64,000 nucleotides of DNA from Haliclona indistincta (lineage: Eukaryota; Porifera; Demospongiae; Haplosclerida; Chalinidae): assembly GCA_964017065.1 (NCBI GenBank), contig OZ024785.1, forward strand, positions 2,809,142 through 2,873,141. The letters are read 5' to 3'. Position numbers and translations under genes: made by a program. The notes beneath the pieces are model-generated. The model made no database searches. It had not been told where the DNA came from and worked only from the letters and a program-made list of their open reading frames with translations. How positions within the stretch are numbered: position 1 is the stretch's first letter; the number at the start of each line of letters is the position of its first letter. Below, piece by piece: positions 19,629-31,923 of the stretch.

Positions 19629-22121
19629 TCATCGCACACGTTTCTCTCCGGTATGGGTGTGGTTATGGTTTCGGAAACTTGAATGCCAAGTGAAGCACTT
19701 CCCACATTCTGTACATGAGTATGGTTTCTCTCCGGTATGGGTGCGGTTATGTGTTTGGAGACTTGAAAGGTAAGTGAAGCGCTTCCCACATTCTGTGCAT
19801 GAATAAGGTTTCTCTCTGGTATGGATACGGTTATGTACTCGGAGATTTGAAAGCCGATTAAAGCACTTCCCACATTCTGTGCATGAGTATGGTTTCTCTC
19901 TGGTATGGGTGCGGTTATGTACTCGGAGATCTGAAGCCTGAATGAAGCACTTTCCACATTCGGCGCATGAGTATGGTTTCTCTCCAGTATGGGTACGGAT
20001 GTGTCTTGTCAAATCACTAGCCCATTTGGTAGAGTAGGAACAGTGTGGGCATTGATGCAACCTCACTGCATCAACAGGTTCTTCTGTATTCACTGTTTGG
20101 GTGTGGTCAGAGGTAATCTGCTGATGTACAATAGATTATTAGGAACAATAAAGAAGAAAAACAAAAACACTGCATACCTCTTCATCACAATCTTTGTCCT
20201 CACTCTCGGACTCATACCAGTCCTCACTCTCGGACTCATTCCTGTCCTCACTCTCAGACTCATTCCAGTCCTCACTCTCGGACTCATTCCAGTCCTCATT
20301 CTCGGACTCATTCTCTTCCTCCTCATTCTCGTCCTGGTCCTCATTCTCTTCTAGCACATTCTCATCCATGCTCTCATCATGTTCCTCAGCCGTCAGTTCG
20401 TTCTCCTCCATCATCACTGGCTCACAATCTGTCTCCTGACCTCTCTGTGCTGTTTGATGACTCTTACAGACAATACCATGGATACTAGTGTTTGCCACGC
20501 CCACATCACGGCTAGCCTGGATAACACGCTGTACTGTAGACTCATCTAAATGTGCAAAAAGTTGAAGTAGAACAATTTAAATTATCACTCACAAACAGTC
20601 TCTACTGTGACCAGTTCAATGTGAGGGTTGAGTGAGTGTATCTGATCACTGACGACTGATAGCTCCTCAAATAGCTCACCCAGTCTCTGATAATAGAGAG
20701 AGACAGTGCAGCAGGCAGGGTGAGTAAGGTTGGTACCTTATCATGACTCTCACTGCTTTCCTCATCTCTCATCTTGTGTATGCACACACACGTTACAATG
20801 GAGTGTCGTAGCTGTAGCAAGTACTGTAGCTTCACATCACTCCACTCCTGGTGTCCCTCCTCGTGGCCACGCCTCTTTTTGTTGACTGCATCCTCTGTGA
20901 CTAGCTGTATACACTCTGAACAGACCATCACAGTACATGCTAGTATAGTGTCTCAGCTAGCCACACCTTCCATAGTGTCCAAGATACTGATGGCTGCCTC
21001 TAAGTGTGTGTCCTGGTCTGCAGTATTGAGCTCTGAGAACACATCATAGTACTTCTACGAATGAGAGAGAAAGAGTGTCACTCACACTCGCTCGCCTACT
21101 CACTCTCTCACCTTGCCTATTGTATCAATCCAGTGTTGTTCATGATTGATCAATGTTGACAATGTTCTCCATCGATCCTTTAACCCCTTCAACTCTGACC
21201 TGCTTTCTCTCAAATATTCTCTAACTTCTGTCTCCTGTACTCGTTGCTCTATCACGCTGTTCTCAAGATTGCATAATCTCTCATTCAGCTGCTCCTGTCT
21301 CCCAAGGTTAGTGAACCTCTTTGTCTTCAAGTCTCTCATTGTTGCTGTGAACTCCACATCGAAATTATACATGGCATCATGTAAATCACTCTTGAGTTTC
21401 TCTGTGTGAGTACATTAGTACATCAGTATATTGTGCGACGTGTGTCTCTTACTGATCTTGTCTGCAATACTCTCATACACAGCTCTCTCCTGCTCCACAA
21501 TCTCCCTCTCCTTCTTCACTAGCTTCAATCCTTCAACACGTTGCTTCTCTAGTTCCTCAAGAGTCACTTTATCCACTTTTTTGTGCTCTCTCCTCTTCAC
21601 CAGCTCACAGTTCCTCACAGCTTCTTCAACTGCCTTCTCTGAAAGGATCGAGAGGGGACATCATGAGCTGATTATAACATGATGCTGTACCTGAGCATTG
21701 TTCACATTTCTTCAACTCCTCTCTCGTCCTATCTTCCTCTCCCTCTGCTAAACTATCCAAGTAGCTCTTGTAAGTTCTGCCATACTCGTCCAGTGCTGGT
21801 GTGTGTGGGACCAGTCGACCATATTGGTAGGCAAGGTCAAGATGGTTGAGCACATTAGTGGGTGTAACCGTAGGGAGTTTGTGAGTGTGAGCTAGTGAGA
21901 GGACCTGGTCAATCTTGGCTTGTAGTTGGTGAGGAATGGCTGCATGAAGAGGAGAGAGCATCACCCAAGCTACAACCTGTGCTATGCTAACCATCGCCAC
22001 GTGTAGCTGTTTCTGACACATAGCGACGTCGAGCGGACAGACCGTTCACTATACGAGGAGGACAACATTACTAGTAACAAACACTATACACCAGTGACTT
22101 ACCAGCAGCAGACGAGGACAT
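19629..22121 (-). CDS. Zinc-finger family copy C: coiled-coil module, acidic repeat, five C2H2 fingers
   Basis: Nine exons splice into 1989 nt (662 residues plus stop): 22121-22103, 21939-21691, 21638-21453, 21401-21112, 21054-20967, 20939-20737, 20686-20593, 20545-20178, 20120-19629. Residues 1-6 MSSSAA; 7-89 helical [18 protein letters not shown]; 90-248 two coiled-coil exons; 249-376 a conserved region with [20 protein letters not shown]; 377-499 a Glu/Asp/Ser region with repeated NESESEDW; 500-662 five C2H2 fingers in tandem with TGEKPYSC or TREKPYSC linkers. It is probably a nuclear transcription regulator. Fingers 2-5 share a CTECGKCF frame but differ in the helix residues that choose DNA bases. 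Exon lengths 1-7 equal those of copy B, so the family arose by duplication with divergence concentrated in the acidic and finger exons. The N-terminal module is not one I can name. Confidence 0.88.
20196..20325 (-). repeat. 24-bp in-frame repeat encoding NESESEDW
   Basis: Within exon 8 of copy C, a 24-bp unit (ctcggactcattccagtcct and ending cact on the plus strand) is repeated about four to five times with slight changes, coding (N/Y)ESESED(W/R/K). It enlarges an acidic segment absent in this form from copy B. Such acidic tracts often contact basic partners or act as activation regions; no role is shown here. Confidence 0.8.
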
Positions 22122-23080
22122 CTCTGACTACACGTGTCAAGTCGTTAAGTGGGCGTGCGTTTATTTCCCAAACATGCTCGCGGAATTTAAAACAGTTACA
22201 TAATCCATGTAAATGTGTAGGATTTTTCTGGGGCTCTGTATGAGAGCTTGTTTTGTTTCTTTCATAACACTGAAGTCATAATCGTAGTGTCATCCAGCAT
22301 TAAGCTGGCTTGATAGAGGCATTTGTAAAATAATCTTCATCGTAAGCGAGCCAGGATTAGAGCTTGAATCACAAATCACACAGTACTATAAATAGGTATG
22401 GTCTGATTATGGTCTAGCAATCTTGATTATGATGCACTGATATTGCCTACTAGAATATACTATATTAAGGGATGTGAGAGGGTCAATAACTTTTTGAAAA
22501 TTGTTTGAATCAAGGTTCAAGTTGAGCTGTTGGCAATGGCCTGGCTGAGATGTGTCCTGTCTTTTTCCCTTCTGAGATCATCCATCTTATGCTTCCGAGG
22601 ACATCGGTCAGCTGTTGGAATACCTTCAAAAACAACACCACTTCTGCCTGTGGATGTCATTAGAGCTGAGAGCTCGTGGTCTCCTTTGAACTATAACAAT
22701 TTTTTTTCTTCTAGCTATTTTGTACCACTGCTTTATTTCATTTATTGTATTCACCCTGGACTAAAAAATGTGTTTTTATCGCAGTAAAAAAAATCGATAT
22801 CTAGTTGAGCTCTTGTACTTTACTCATGCCAGCATTGTGTGGGACACTGGTGGAGTAGATATCTCAGTATCTGCTGCCTCATGTACTGAACGTGGGCTAG
22901 TACTGTAGCTTTACACATGTACGTAACTCTCATCGGCTCTTCACCTGGCCTACTGCATCATGTCCTAGAGTGAATCACATGTAAGAAATTCCAGATCAGT
23001 TTACACATCATAAAGCACGTGGTACAGACAGACTAAGGCTCAGTTCAGAATCGACAACGTTTCAACAGTGTCCAGACATT
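22122..23080. other. Intergenic; nothing definable
   Basis: The 5' flank of copy C contains ACACGTGTC at about 22131. A frame at 22530-22787 starts with a hydrophobic run but has no splice support or recognisable similarity. Otherwise no gene or repeat was identified. Confidence 0.3.
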
Positions 23081-23632
23081 ATGCCTGTAAGTTTGTGAAA
23101 TAACGATACCTCGGCATAGCCAGAATCTTGTTTTACAGGAGAAAGAACCAGTACTAAATGTTGAGTGGCTACCTTGCGTCGTTAATAACCAAGTTTGCTA
23201 CTATCCTGTTTGGGTAAGTCTGTGTATTATGAGCTAGCTAGCCTAGCTACTGCCAGTACTGTGTACGTCACACGGAGCGCGCGGGTTCGGCTCCGAGGCT
23301 AGGATTAGGCTAGGTAGCCTACAAGATGACGGCTTATGGGGGCTAGCCGCTACCAGAATAGTACAGTAGAGTCTTAGTTGCCCTGAAAACGAAGACAACG
23401 TGTCTAGACTTCATTTAACTACTGATTTTCTCTCAACAGTGGAAATTAAGATTACACATTTTTTGTAGTTCAGAAATGACTGTAGCTAGTGTGGGCGGGG
23501 CTCGTAATTAGTCAGTAATGAGTGGGCGACCTCACGCAGGAGCTCAACAAATTACTGATTCACTTTTCACAGGGAAGGCAGAGAAAATTAGAGAAAGATC
23601 CAGACGAAGGAGATGGCAAGAGGGACGACTAA
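23081..23632 (+). CDS. Putative small three-exon gene, 46 residues
   Basis: ATGCCT at 23081-23086 is followed by a GTAAGT donor; exon 2 (23139-23213, after TTTTACAG, before GTAAGT) and exon 3 (23573-23632, after TTTTCACAG, ending TAA) join in phase 0 throughout. The predicted peptide has a central NVEWLPCVVNNQVCYYPVW segment and a charged, Lys/Asp-rich end (KLEKDPDEGDGKRDD). Both introns have strong consensus signals, which is unusual by chance for so short a reading frame. I do not recognise the product. It may be a small conserved protein or a chance arrangement; transcript evidence would decide. Confidence 0.4.
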
Positions 23633-23790
23633 AAGACACAAGCACTGTTGTATATCATTGTATTTAACAGTACTGCCATGCATACAGCTAGTACATGATC
23701 AGTTATTGCTACAGAATCAGTTATTTTCTTCGATATTCCGGTTTATCTCCACCGCTGTGAAACAGCGTTCTTGCTTGCTCCATTCTATAG

Positions 23791-23833
23791 TTCCCGCCTG
23801 TTCTAATCAATGCTCGCTATCGGCCTTATAAAC
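23791..23833 (+). promoter_or_regulatory. Conserved promoter block of receptor gene R1
   Basis: TTCCCGCCTGTTCTAATCAA followed by GCTCGCTAT and CGGCCTTATAAA is conserved with the equivalent positions before R2 (31711) and R5 (56446), while surrounding sequence is less similar. TTCCCGCC resembles an E2F site and CCTTATAAA could act as a TATA-like element. It lies about 140-180 bp upstream of the start codon. Confidence 0.55.
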
Positions 23834-23972
23834 TTATGAAAAGGCGTGGTCTGCGCCGCATTGCGGTCGAAAATTCTCGAATTCTGATGCAAGACACGTC
23901 TTCGGACTTCAGTCTCTCTATAAAAAAATATGACTTGTATAAGCCGAAGTGTCACAGGTCTGATGATAGACA

Positions 23973-26900
23973 ATGTTTGGCAGTGTCAGCCGTCTCCCTA
24001 CCTCTCTAAGACTGTCTCTTCTGATAGCGGTCGCTACGTATTACATCCTAGTAGACGCCCAACAGCCAGGACCATGCAGTGAGTTAGCGCGGTACCTTGT
24101 ACACACACGCACGCACGCACGCATCATGTTCGTACTGTACCGTACTATATCAGATGTACTATTATCATAATGTATCTTTCGATCACCACCCCAGCTGGCT
24201 GACTATCCTATACAATTACCCTTCAGTGCACACGAGCTTGGTGATCCTGCCTTGTTTTCCACCGTTAAAAAAAGCTTAAAAGTTACAGAAACTCAGTTGT
24301 GAGCTCCATGCATGTTCGTGGACACGTGTTGATAGATGTGCGATAACACATTGTGTGTTAGAAAGGGTTTCTTGATCATTATGGAAGTAGATCATGTGAT
24401 TTCTGTATCTACTAACTATGTATGTGTTCATCTTCATTATCTCAGCAATTAATGTAATTACTGTCTGTACTTTAACCTGGTGACACTGACACTGAGTAAC
24501 TGATATATCTTTATCACTTTATTTGCAGTTCTTGGACATGTACCTGATCAGACAGTATGGCTGAATGGTAATCTCACCATCAAGTTTACAGCTACCAATG
24601 GCTGTGAAATAATTGTTTTGTATCGTAATGGGCAACCAGTGATCAACCCTCGCCGAACATCTTCTGGTGAAATGCACATATTCCATGTTTTATCTATAAC
24701 CGAGGAGTTCAACAATGCTACAATGACGCTGCAAGGAAGAGACAACAGCAGTGAACATCGTCTGCTCAACTCTACAGAGTTTAAAGTCTACACCATAGGT
24801 CAGTCAGTCATTCCTTACCTGGTGTCTTGACAACCTATTTTACACAATGCCTATCCATGTGGTTAGTGTGTATACTGAATCTCTCTCTCTCTTGTGTCAA
24901 GTGGTAGAGGGTGAGGGCTACAGTGTTTATTCATAACAAGTGTGGTAAAGTGCCTCTTAGATTGCATAACCTTATTTCTGACATTCCAAGAGCATATTCT
25001 GACCTCAATAGCTGTTTGTGTGAGTGTGTGTGTGTGACACAATTCTGTGTCTGGACAGTTTATCAGTTGATGTTCAGCAACTACTCTACTATTGTTTAGT
25101 ATGTTTAGAATGGTTTTAATTGGTAGTACTAGTTCTATAAACATGATTTCTGTATAGTATTACATATGTAGCTAGAGAGATATATCATGTTTCAGCATCT
25201 TATTAGCTCCTTGTTTTTAGTGATTTTGCTGTTGCTGGGTGTTTAATGATCATGTGACCAGGAATAGTATAGCTGTCTTTGAATGACTTTGATATTAAAC
25301 TGGTCACTATCCCTCGTAGTAGCTATTAAATTGCAGATGATAAATTCCAGTGCCATACAAATTGCATGAATGAGTGGTTTGTGTGTTTCCTGTTTTAAAG
25401 GTCACTAATATACTATTATGATCCAATGATCAGTAGGCTAACAAATCATGTGACAGTCACATGATGGTTAGCTTTGTGTGGTAACCAGAAGAAACCATTA
25501 AAATGACATTTTTTCCTAAACTATAATTATCCTGGATTGTATAACAATATACTGCATGTAGCCTAGCCTAGCTGCTAGCCCTCTACATCCACTACGCATA
25601 CTACGTCTCTATAGTCCACCATTACATACGAGCCCTCGTGGGTATCGTATGTGCATTAGAGCATACCTGAATGGGGACGGTTCAGGCAAAAATATGCATG
25701 TGTCCGTCTTCTTTGTTCTGATGAGATCAGAACATGATAGTCTTCTTCCATGTCCTTTCCAACAAGCTGTAACATTTCAGCTTATCTACCAGCGGGATCA
25801 TTTGAAGAGTGCAAACCTCATCATTTCAGCAACCACTGTCTGAGATGAACATAGCTAGTGGTTTCCCAAGATTTGTTCCTCAATCATATTTGACTTTGTT
25901 GATGGAAATGCGATCTACATAATAGGTAGATCTCAAAAGTTGAACTACTGAGTAAAGGAAAATAATAATGATAATAATGCACTTTCAATATAAGTTGTAC
26001 AATTAGTTGTGTGTAAAATCAACTATTAGCTGTTACTTTTTGTGTGGTTACCACATGTTGTCTTTCCTAAACTGTGATTGTAAGACAATATACCATGATC
26101 ATGTGACCATGAACATCATTGATGAATACCATTGTGTTGATTCTACATTGTAACACAACTTTCTCACGGTCTCCTGTGAAGAAGATCAAAGCTTCCTACT
26201 CCATTGGGGTCTGTGATATTAACCACCCCACATAGACTCACATAGCTGACTAGGTGCATTCCAGTGTTATGATAAGGATATGACCTACATGTTGATGATA
26301 GTTATTCATAACACCTGATGTATTGGTATAATTATGAAGCTGTGTACTGTGCTAAGATCATCCTAGGACTGCTTGCTGCATGGTCATGTATGCTATACAC
26401 ATAGTGAGAGGCTTCCATGTTCTATGTAGCTCATGTGTGTCCAGTGAAGAATGAATAGCATAACACGATATTGTGTCAATATTGCATTGGGTGGTGTTTA
26501 TATCTAGGATTATATATTAGTCTAGGGTGTTGTAGAGGTAGTCACTGCTCTTGAGATTAAGTTACTCTATCATAATATGAAGATTATCATTGTGCTAACG
26601 TCAAATGTTCCATTGGACTACTCATAGCATAGTTCAGTGATCCACAGGAGATGCCAATGCTTGGGTTAATTTGAGAATAGCTCTATGTACACTATTTTTA
26701 GCAACAATGTGATTTATTTCAAAATTAGCAAGTAGCTAGACGTGTACTATTATTAGCATTATTTTTATAATAATATAACAAAGCTAGATGCTAAGTGCCT
26801 TACAAGGAGATGTCTTGAGTGTGTGTGTACATGGACATCTCCCATTGTTGTTCTATCTGTAACAACTCAAACATAGCTTGCACAGATGAAGTATTGACTA

Positions 26901-29900
26901 AACTTCCCCTCTCTCTTACACCTCCTCCCTCCCTCTCTCTCTCACAGATAATGTCAGTGCTGTCACTAACTTGAGCTACTCTAGTAACTGTACCTACACC
27001 AATGTGTGGTGGCTTCCTCCCTACTCACAAGGACTGAAGGTCACAGACTTCTTGTATGAGCTCAGACTGAATGGCACGATAGTTGAGAGCGGAGTGACGG
27101 TCGATCCCTATGTGGTGTTCAACCTCACTACTCTACCAGCTAATGAACCAGGATACATTGTGTCAGTATGGGCACGTGCCCCTCCTGGGAATGGGACTGT
27201 GACCAATTCTTCAACGGTAGCTGCTGTAGGTAAGCCCTAGCTAGCTACAGTAGACCCTCAATAATCCTTGTACCAGTAGCTACAGTAGACCCTCACTAAT
27301 CTGAACAGCCTTGTACCAGTAGCTACAGTAGACCCTCACTAATCTGAACAGCCTTGTACCAGTAGCTACAGTAGACCCTCACTAATCTGAACAGCCTTGT
27401 ACCAGTAGCTACAGTAGACCCTCACTAATCTGAACAGCCTTGTACCAGTAGCTACAGTAGACCCTCACTAATCTGAACAGCCTTGTACCAGTAGCTACAG
27501 TAGACCCTCACTAATCTGAACAGCCTTGTACCAGTAGCTACAGTAGACCCTCACTAATCTGAACAGCCTTGTACCAGTAGCTACAGTAGCCCTCACTAAT
27601 CTGAACAGCCTTGTACCAGTAGCTACAGTAGACCCTCACTAATCTGAACAGCCTTGTACCAGTAGCTACAGTAGACCCTCACTAATCTGAACAGCCTTGT
27701 ACCAGTAGCTACAGTAGACCCTCACTAATCTGAACAGCCTTGTACCAGTAGCTACAGTAGACCCTCACAACCTAGCTTGTACCAGTAGCTACAGTAGACT
27801 AGACCCTCACAGCCTAGCTTGTACTAATAGCTACAGTAGACCCTCACTAATCTGAACAGTCTTGTACCAGTAGCTACAGTAGACCCTCACTAATCTGAAC
27901 AGCCTTGTACCAGTAGCTACAGTAGACCCTCACTAATCTGAACAGCATTGTACCAGTAGCTACAGTAGACCCTCACTAATCTGAACAGCCTTGTACCAGT
28001 AGCTACAGTAGACCCTCACTAATCTGAACAGCCTTGTACCAGTAGCTACAGTAGACCCTCACTAATCTGAACAGCCTTGTAGTACCAGTAGCTACAGTTG
28101 ACCCTCACTAATCTGAACAGCCTTGTACCAGTAGCTACAGTAGACCCTCACTGATCTGAACAGCCTTGTACCAGTAGCTACAGTAGACCCTCACTAATCT
28201 GAACAGCCTTGTACCAGTAGCTACAGTAGACCCTCACTAATCTGAACAGCCTTGTACCAGTAGCTACAGTAGACCCTCACTAATCTGAACAGCCTTGTAG
28301 TACCAGTAGCTACAGTTGACCCTCACTAATCTGAACAGCCTTGTACCAGTAGCTACAGTAGACCCTCACTAATCTGAACAGCCTTGTACCAGTAGCTACA
28401 GTAGCCCTCACTAATCTGAACAGCCTTGTACCAGTAGCTACAGTAGACCCTCACTAATCTGAACAGCCTTGTACCAGTAGCTACAGTAGACCCTCACTAA
28501 TCTGAACAGCCTTGTACCAGTAGCTACAGTAGCCCTCACTAATCTGAACAGCCTTGTACCAGTAGCTACAGTAGACCCTCACTAATCTGAACAGCCTTGT
28601 ACCAGTAGCTACAGTAGACCCTCACTAATCTGAACAGCCTTGTACCAGTAGCTACAGTAGACCCTCACTAATCTGAACAGCCTTGTACCAGTAGCTACAG
28701 TAGCCCTCACTAATCTGAACAGCCTTGTACCAGTAGCTACAGTAGACCCTCACTAATCTGAACAGCCTTGTACCAGTAGCTACAGTAGCCCTCACTAATC
28801 TGAACAGCCTTGTACCAGTAGCTACAGTTGACCCTCACTAATCTGAACAGCCTTGTACCAGTAGCTACAGTAGCCCTCACTAATCTGAACAGCCTTGTAC
28901 CAGTAGCTACAGTAGACCCTCACTAATCTGAACAGCCTTGTACCAGTAGCTACAGTAGACCCTCACTAATCTGAACAGCCTTGTACCAGTAGCTACAGTA
29001 GACCCTCACTAATCTGAACAGCCTTGTACCAGTAGCTACAGTAGACCCTCACTAATCTGAACAGCCTTGTAGTACCAGTAGCTACAGTAGACCCTCACTA
29101 ATCTGAACAGCCTTGTACCAGTAGCTACAGTAGCCCTCACTAATCTGAACAGCCTTGTAGTACCAGTAGCTACAGTAGTCCTTCACAGCCTAGCTTGTAC
29201 TAATAGCTAGAGTAGCTCTTCCCTAGTTCTTAGGTTTAGCTACAAGCTTGTGTTTGTTTCATGTCATCATTGTCGTTCTCTCTAGCTCCTAATGTTAGCT
29301 ATGACAGCATTGAAGTCATTATCGCATCTCAGAAACAGAAAGCCATCCTCGTCTTTGTTGGACTGGTGAGCTACACACACTTCACTATTCTATAAGCTAA
29401 GCTCAATCTGTCTTCAGGTCGATGAGTCTTGTCCTGCTTCGCACCCAACTGGTGCCAATATCAGTTTTTCATGTCTACCTGATGAACGACCAGTTGACAT
29501 TGGTGTCAATGGGACTACATTAGAGATCCACAGCAGCGCTATTGATACTGGTCATATTAACTGCAATGTGACTGTGACCAGTATCAATCTCTCTGGCGAG
29601 AACACTAGTCAATCATTCATGTTCAGTAAGCAGTGTGTGTGCGCGTGCACGCGCGTGTGTGTGTGTGGGTGTGTGTGTTTTTGGGTGCGTGTGTGTTGGT
29701 GGTCTGTGTGAGTGTGTGTGTGTGTGTGTGTGTGCGTGCATAAACATTATGTATGTGATTGATCACTACAGTCTACAAATCACCGTGTAGGTTCCACTGA
29801 CGTGCAACGATTAGTTGCCACACCTTCAAACAACACAGGTGCAATAGACCTATGGATTGTGCTAGCCAGGAACTCCAGCCTACAACCAAAAGAGATCGTG

Positions 29901-31096
29901 GTGAACATATTTGACTCTCACGGGATACTAGTGACTAGCACAACACCAAACAGATCACTTCAGGAGAGGGTATTTACAGCAACAACAAAAATTCTTCCGA
30001 TAGGCTGGTACACCGTCAGTGTACTATCTTGTTACAACAAGTCGCTTACTATAAATGAAACAGTTAATATCACTCGCTCAAATTATTCTCCCACTCCGTC
30101 ACCATCTCCATCACCATCTTTGTCACCATCATCCAGTCCAGCTCCTTCAACCACACCTGTCCCATCTTCCACTGGTGTACCCGCCCCAACTAACAGTGAG
30201 TGAAAACAACTGATATGCTACTGATTTTTATGTAATAATTTTTTTTTCTCTTTTAGGTAATCTTGGAATAATTATTGGTGTTCCTGTTGGTTGTAAGTTA
30301 GATGTTATATTTTTACAACCTTTGATCTTCTGTTTCTTTTAGTTGTGATACTACTAGTGCTCATGGTAATCATCATAATTGTGATTGTGAGAATTCGTGT
30401 TTATTTGAAAAATCGTCGAAAAGGATCCTTTGATGTTCCGTCTCATAGCAGATCAGCAGGACAAAGATCTAGTCATGTGAGCCCTAATTTTGTCAGACAC
30501 CAGACAGTTACTGCAGCTGTATCTTGCCTCCATTAGAGGAGACCTAGTAGACCGGTTCAAGTTAATGCCGGTGACTATGATGATGACAACAGCGTGATGG
30601 TATCATCAGAAGGGGGCATAACCAGACCACGTGCAATATCCCCTGGGCAATTCACATCCTCTCTGCCTTCACCACCAGTTGAGCAATATCTTTCAACACA
30701 ACATGAAGCATCAACTCCTGACATGCAGCTTCCTCTGGTATGATTACACAATTCAAATCTATAGTTACGCAACTTGTCTCTTTGTTTAGATTTCGAACAA
30801 TTCTCTCCCGGTACCTTCAGCCGGTTCTCAAATAGTGACCTCTCAGACTACAACATTCACTGAGGACAGCACTGTTAATTCAGATCAACCACTGATAGGA
30901 CCAAGTCACTCTGTAAGATTGTTTTCCGTCTTATAATCTTATATTCATGTTTGTTCTTCAGTCCTACACTCCTCCTCCATCACTACCAGCTGTGCGTAGT
31001 ATTCCTGCAGTACCACAGCGTCCAGTTGAAGAAACCACAACAACAGCTGATTCAGAACAGCATCTTCTACCAGTAAGACCAATTTATAGCTGCGCA

Positions 31097-31135
<39 letters not shown>

Positions 31136-31225
31136 GTAACATTTTACTTTTTCTCTACTCTCTATTAGTCGGAGAGGAGTGAGCTGGGGTACCAATCTGA
31201 AGGAGTACAGGAGTCTAGGAGATAA
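23973..31225 (+). CDS. Receptor-like membrane protein R1 (Fn3-type ectodomain, TM, long tail)
   Basis: Twelve exons join to 2013 nt (670 residues): 23973-24078, 24529-24798, 26948-27229, 29286-29365, 29418-29625, 29791-30195, 30257-30292, 30343-30476, 30537-30737, 30790-30912, 30962-31072, 31169-31225. Residues 1-30 form a signal peptide; 36-125 a beta-rich segment with GHVPDQTVWLNGNLTI; 126-219 an Fn3-like domain (VWWLPPYSQGLKVTD... ELRLNGT); 220-315 a further ectodomain with paired cysteines; 316-450 a domain ending in a Ser/Pro/Thr stalk; about 462-480 the TM helix (VILLVLMVIIIIVIV); 481-670 a cytoplasmic tail with Pro-rich PPPSLP-type stretches and tyrosines in GDYDDD and ELGYQS. Many N-x-S/T sites fit an extracellular, glycosylated region. 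It is likely a cell-surface receptor or adhesion protein; ligand unknown. Intron 3 holds a 2-kb minisatellite. R2 is its nearest paralogue. Confidence 0.82.
27235..29200. repeat. 43-bp minisatellite, about 45 copies, in R1 intron 3
   Basis: The unit begins AGCTACAGTAGACCCTCACT and continues AATCTGAACAGCCTTGTACC plus AGT. Copies are nearly identical apart from recurrent variants: TAGCCCTC (2-bp loss), CAGTTGACC, and an inserted GTA before CCAGTAG. The same unit occurs about five times in the matching intron of R2 (36763-36955). It has no spacers and is not a CRISPR. Confidence 0.97.
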
Positions 31226-31710
31226 TTGCTATACATTTCCAACAGAGACATCATGACTATTTCATTCATTATTCACAATAGCAGCAACTAGCACTTTTGG
31301 TTGATGATTTTATGCACCAATAATGATAATGTATAATAATACGAACTACTCCTTCATGCATGTACTTTTATTCATTATTCAGAGGCTTCACATGCTAGTT
31401 TAAAATTTGGATTTTAGTTTACTGCAGTAGTCCACCACCACCAGAGTCTCCGGAACTTCACTCACCCACCGCATCATGTGCACCAGTGCTGGAAGTCGTG
31501 TTTTGTGTGACAGTGTGTACGTACAGTCACCATGCAGCTTGTAGTCGAAGAGGGCTGAGGCCAGCTTGAGGTCGTTATTATGTCAAGCGACAAATCCTTT
31601 CCTAATCGAGGTAGTAGCCTTGACCAGGAAAGTATCAATTTTAGTACATGATCACTTATTATTGCAACACTGAATCAGTTATTTTCTTGTTGCATGCTTG
31701 TCTATTCTAG

Positions 31711-31755
31711 TTCCCGCCTATTCTAATCAAAGCTCACTATTCGGCCTTATAAACG
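31711..31755 (+). promoter_or_regulatory. Conserved promoter block of receptor gene R2
   Basis: TTCCCGCCTATTCTAATCAA, then GCTCACTAT and CGGCCTTATAAA match the blocks before R1 and R5. The start codon of R2 lies about 170-210 bp downstream. Confidence 0.55.
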
Positions 31756-31923
31756 TTATGCGCGCGCGTGTTGCGCATTGCTTGTAAAAATTCTAGAACC
31801 CTAAGCTGATGCAAGAATTCCAAGAAATGGGAGTCTTAGCTATAAAATTCGAGTCGCGTAAGCTCAAGAAACACAGGTTCATACGGAATCGTCGACGTTG
31901 TTGGACTAGTCTAATGATAGACA

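Noticed and set aside
20194..20439. Ser-rich plus-strand frame ([10 protein letters not shown] repeats)
   Set aside because: It is the opposite strand of the NESESEDW repeat in exon 8 of zinc-finger copy C.
22530..22787. 85-codon frame starting with a signal-like hydrophobic run (MAMAWLRCVLSFSLLRSS)
   Set aside because: No matching exon in paralogues, no conserved domain and AT-rich low-complexity end; left unannotated as likely chance.
27235..29200. Regular direct repeats resembling a CRISPR array
   Set aside because: Units are contiguous without unique spacers, lie in a eukaryotic intron, and occur as a short version in the paralogous intron; it is a minisatellite.
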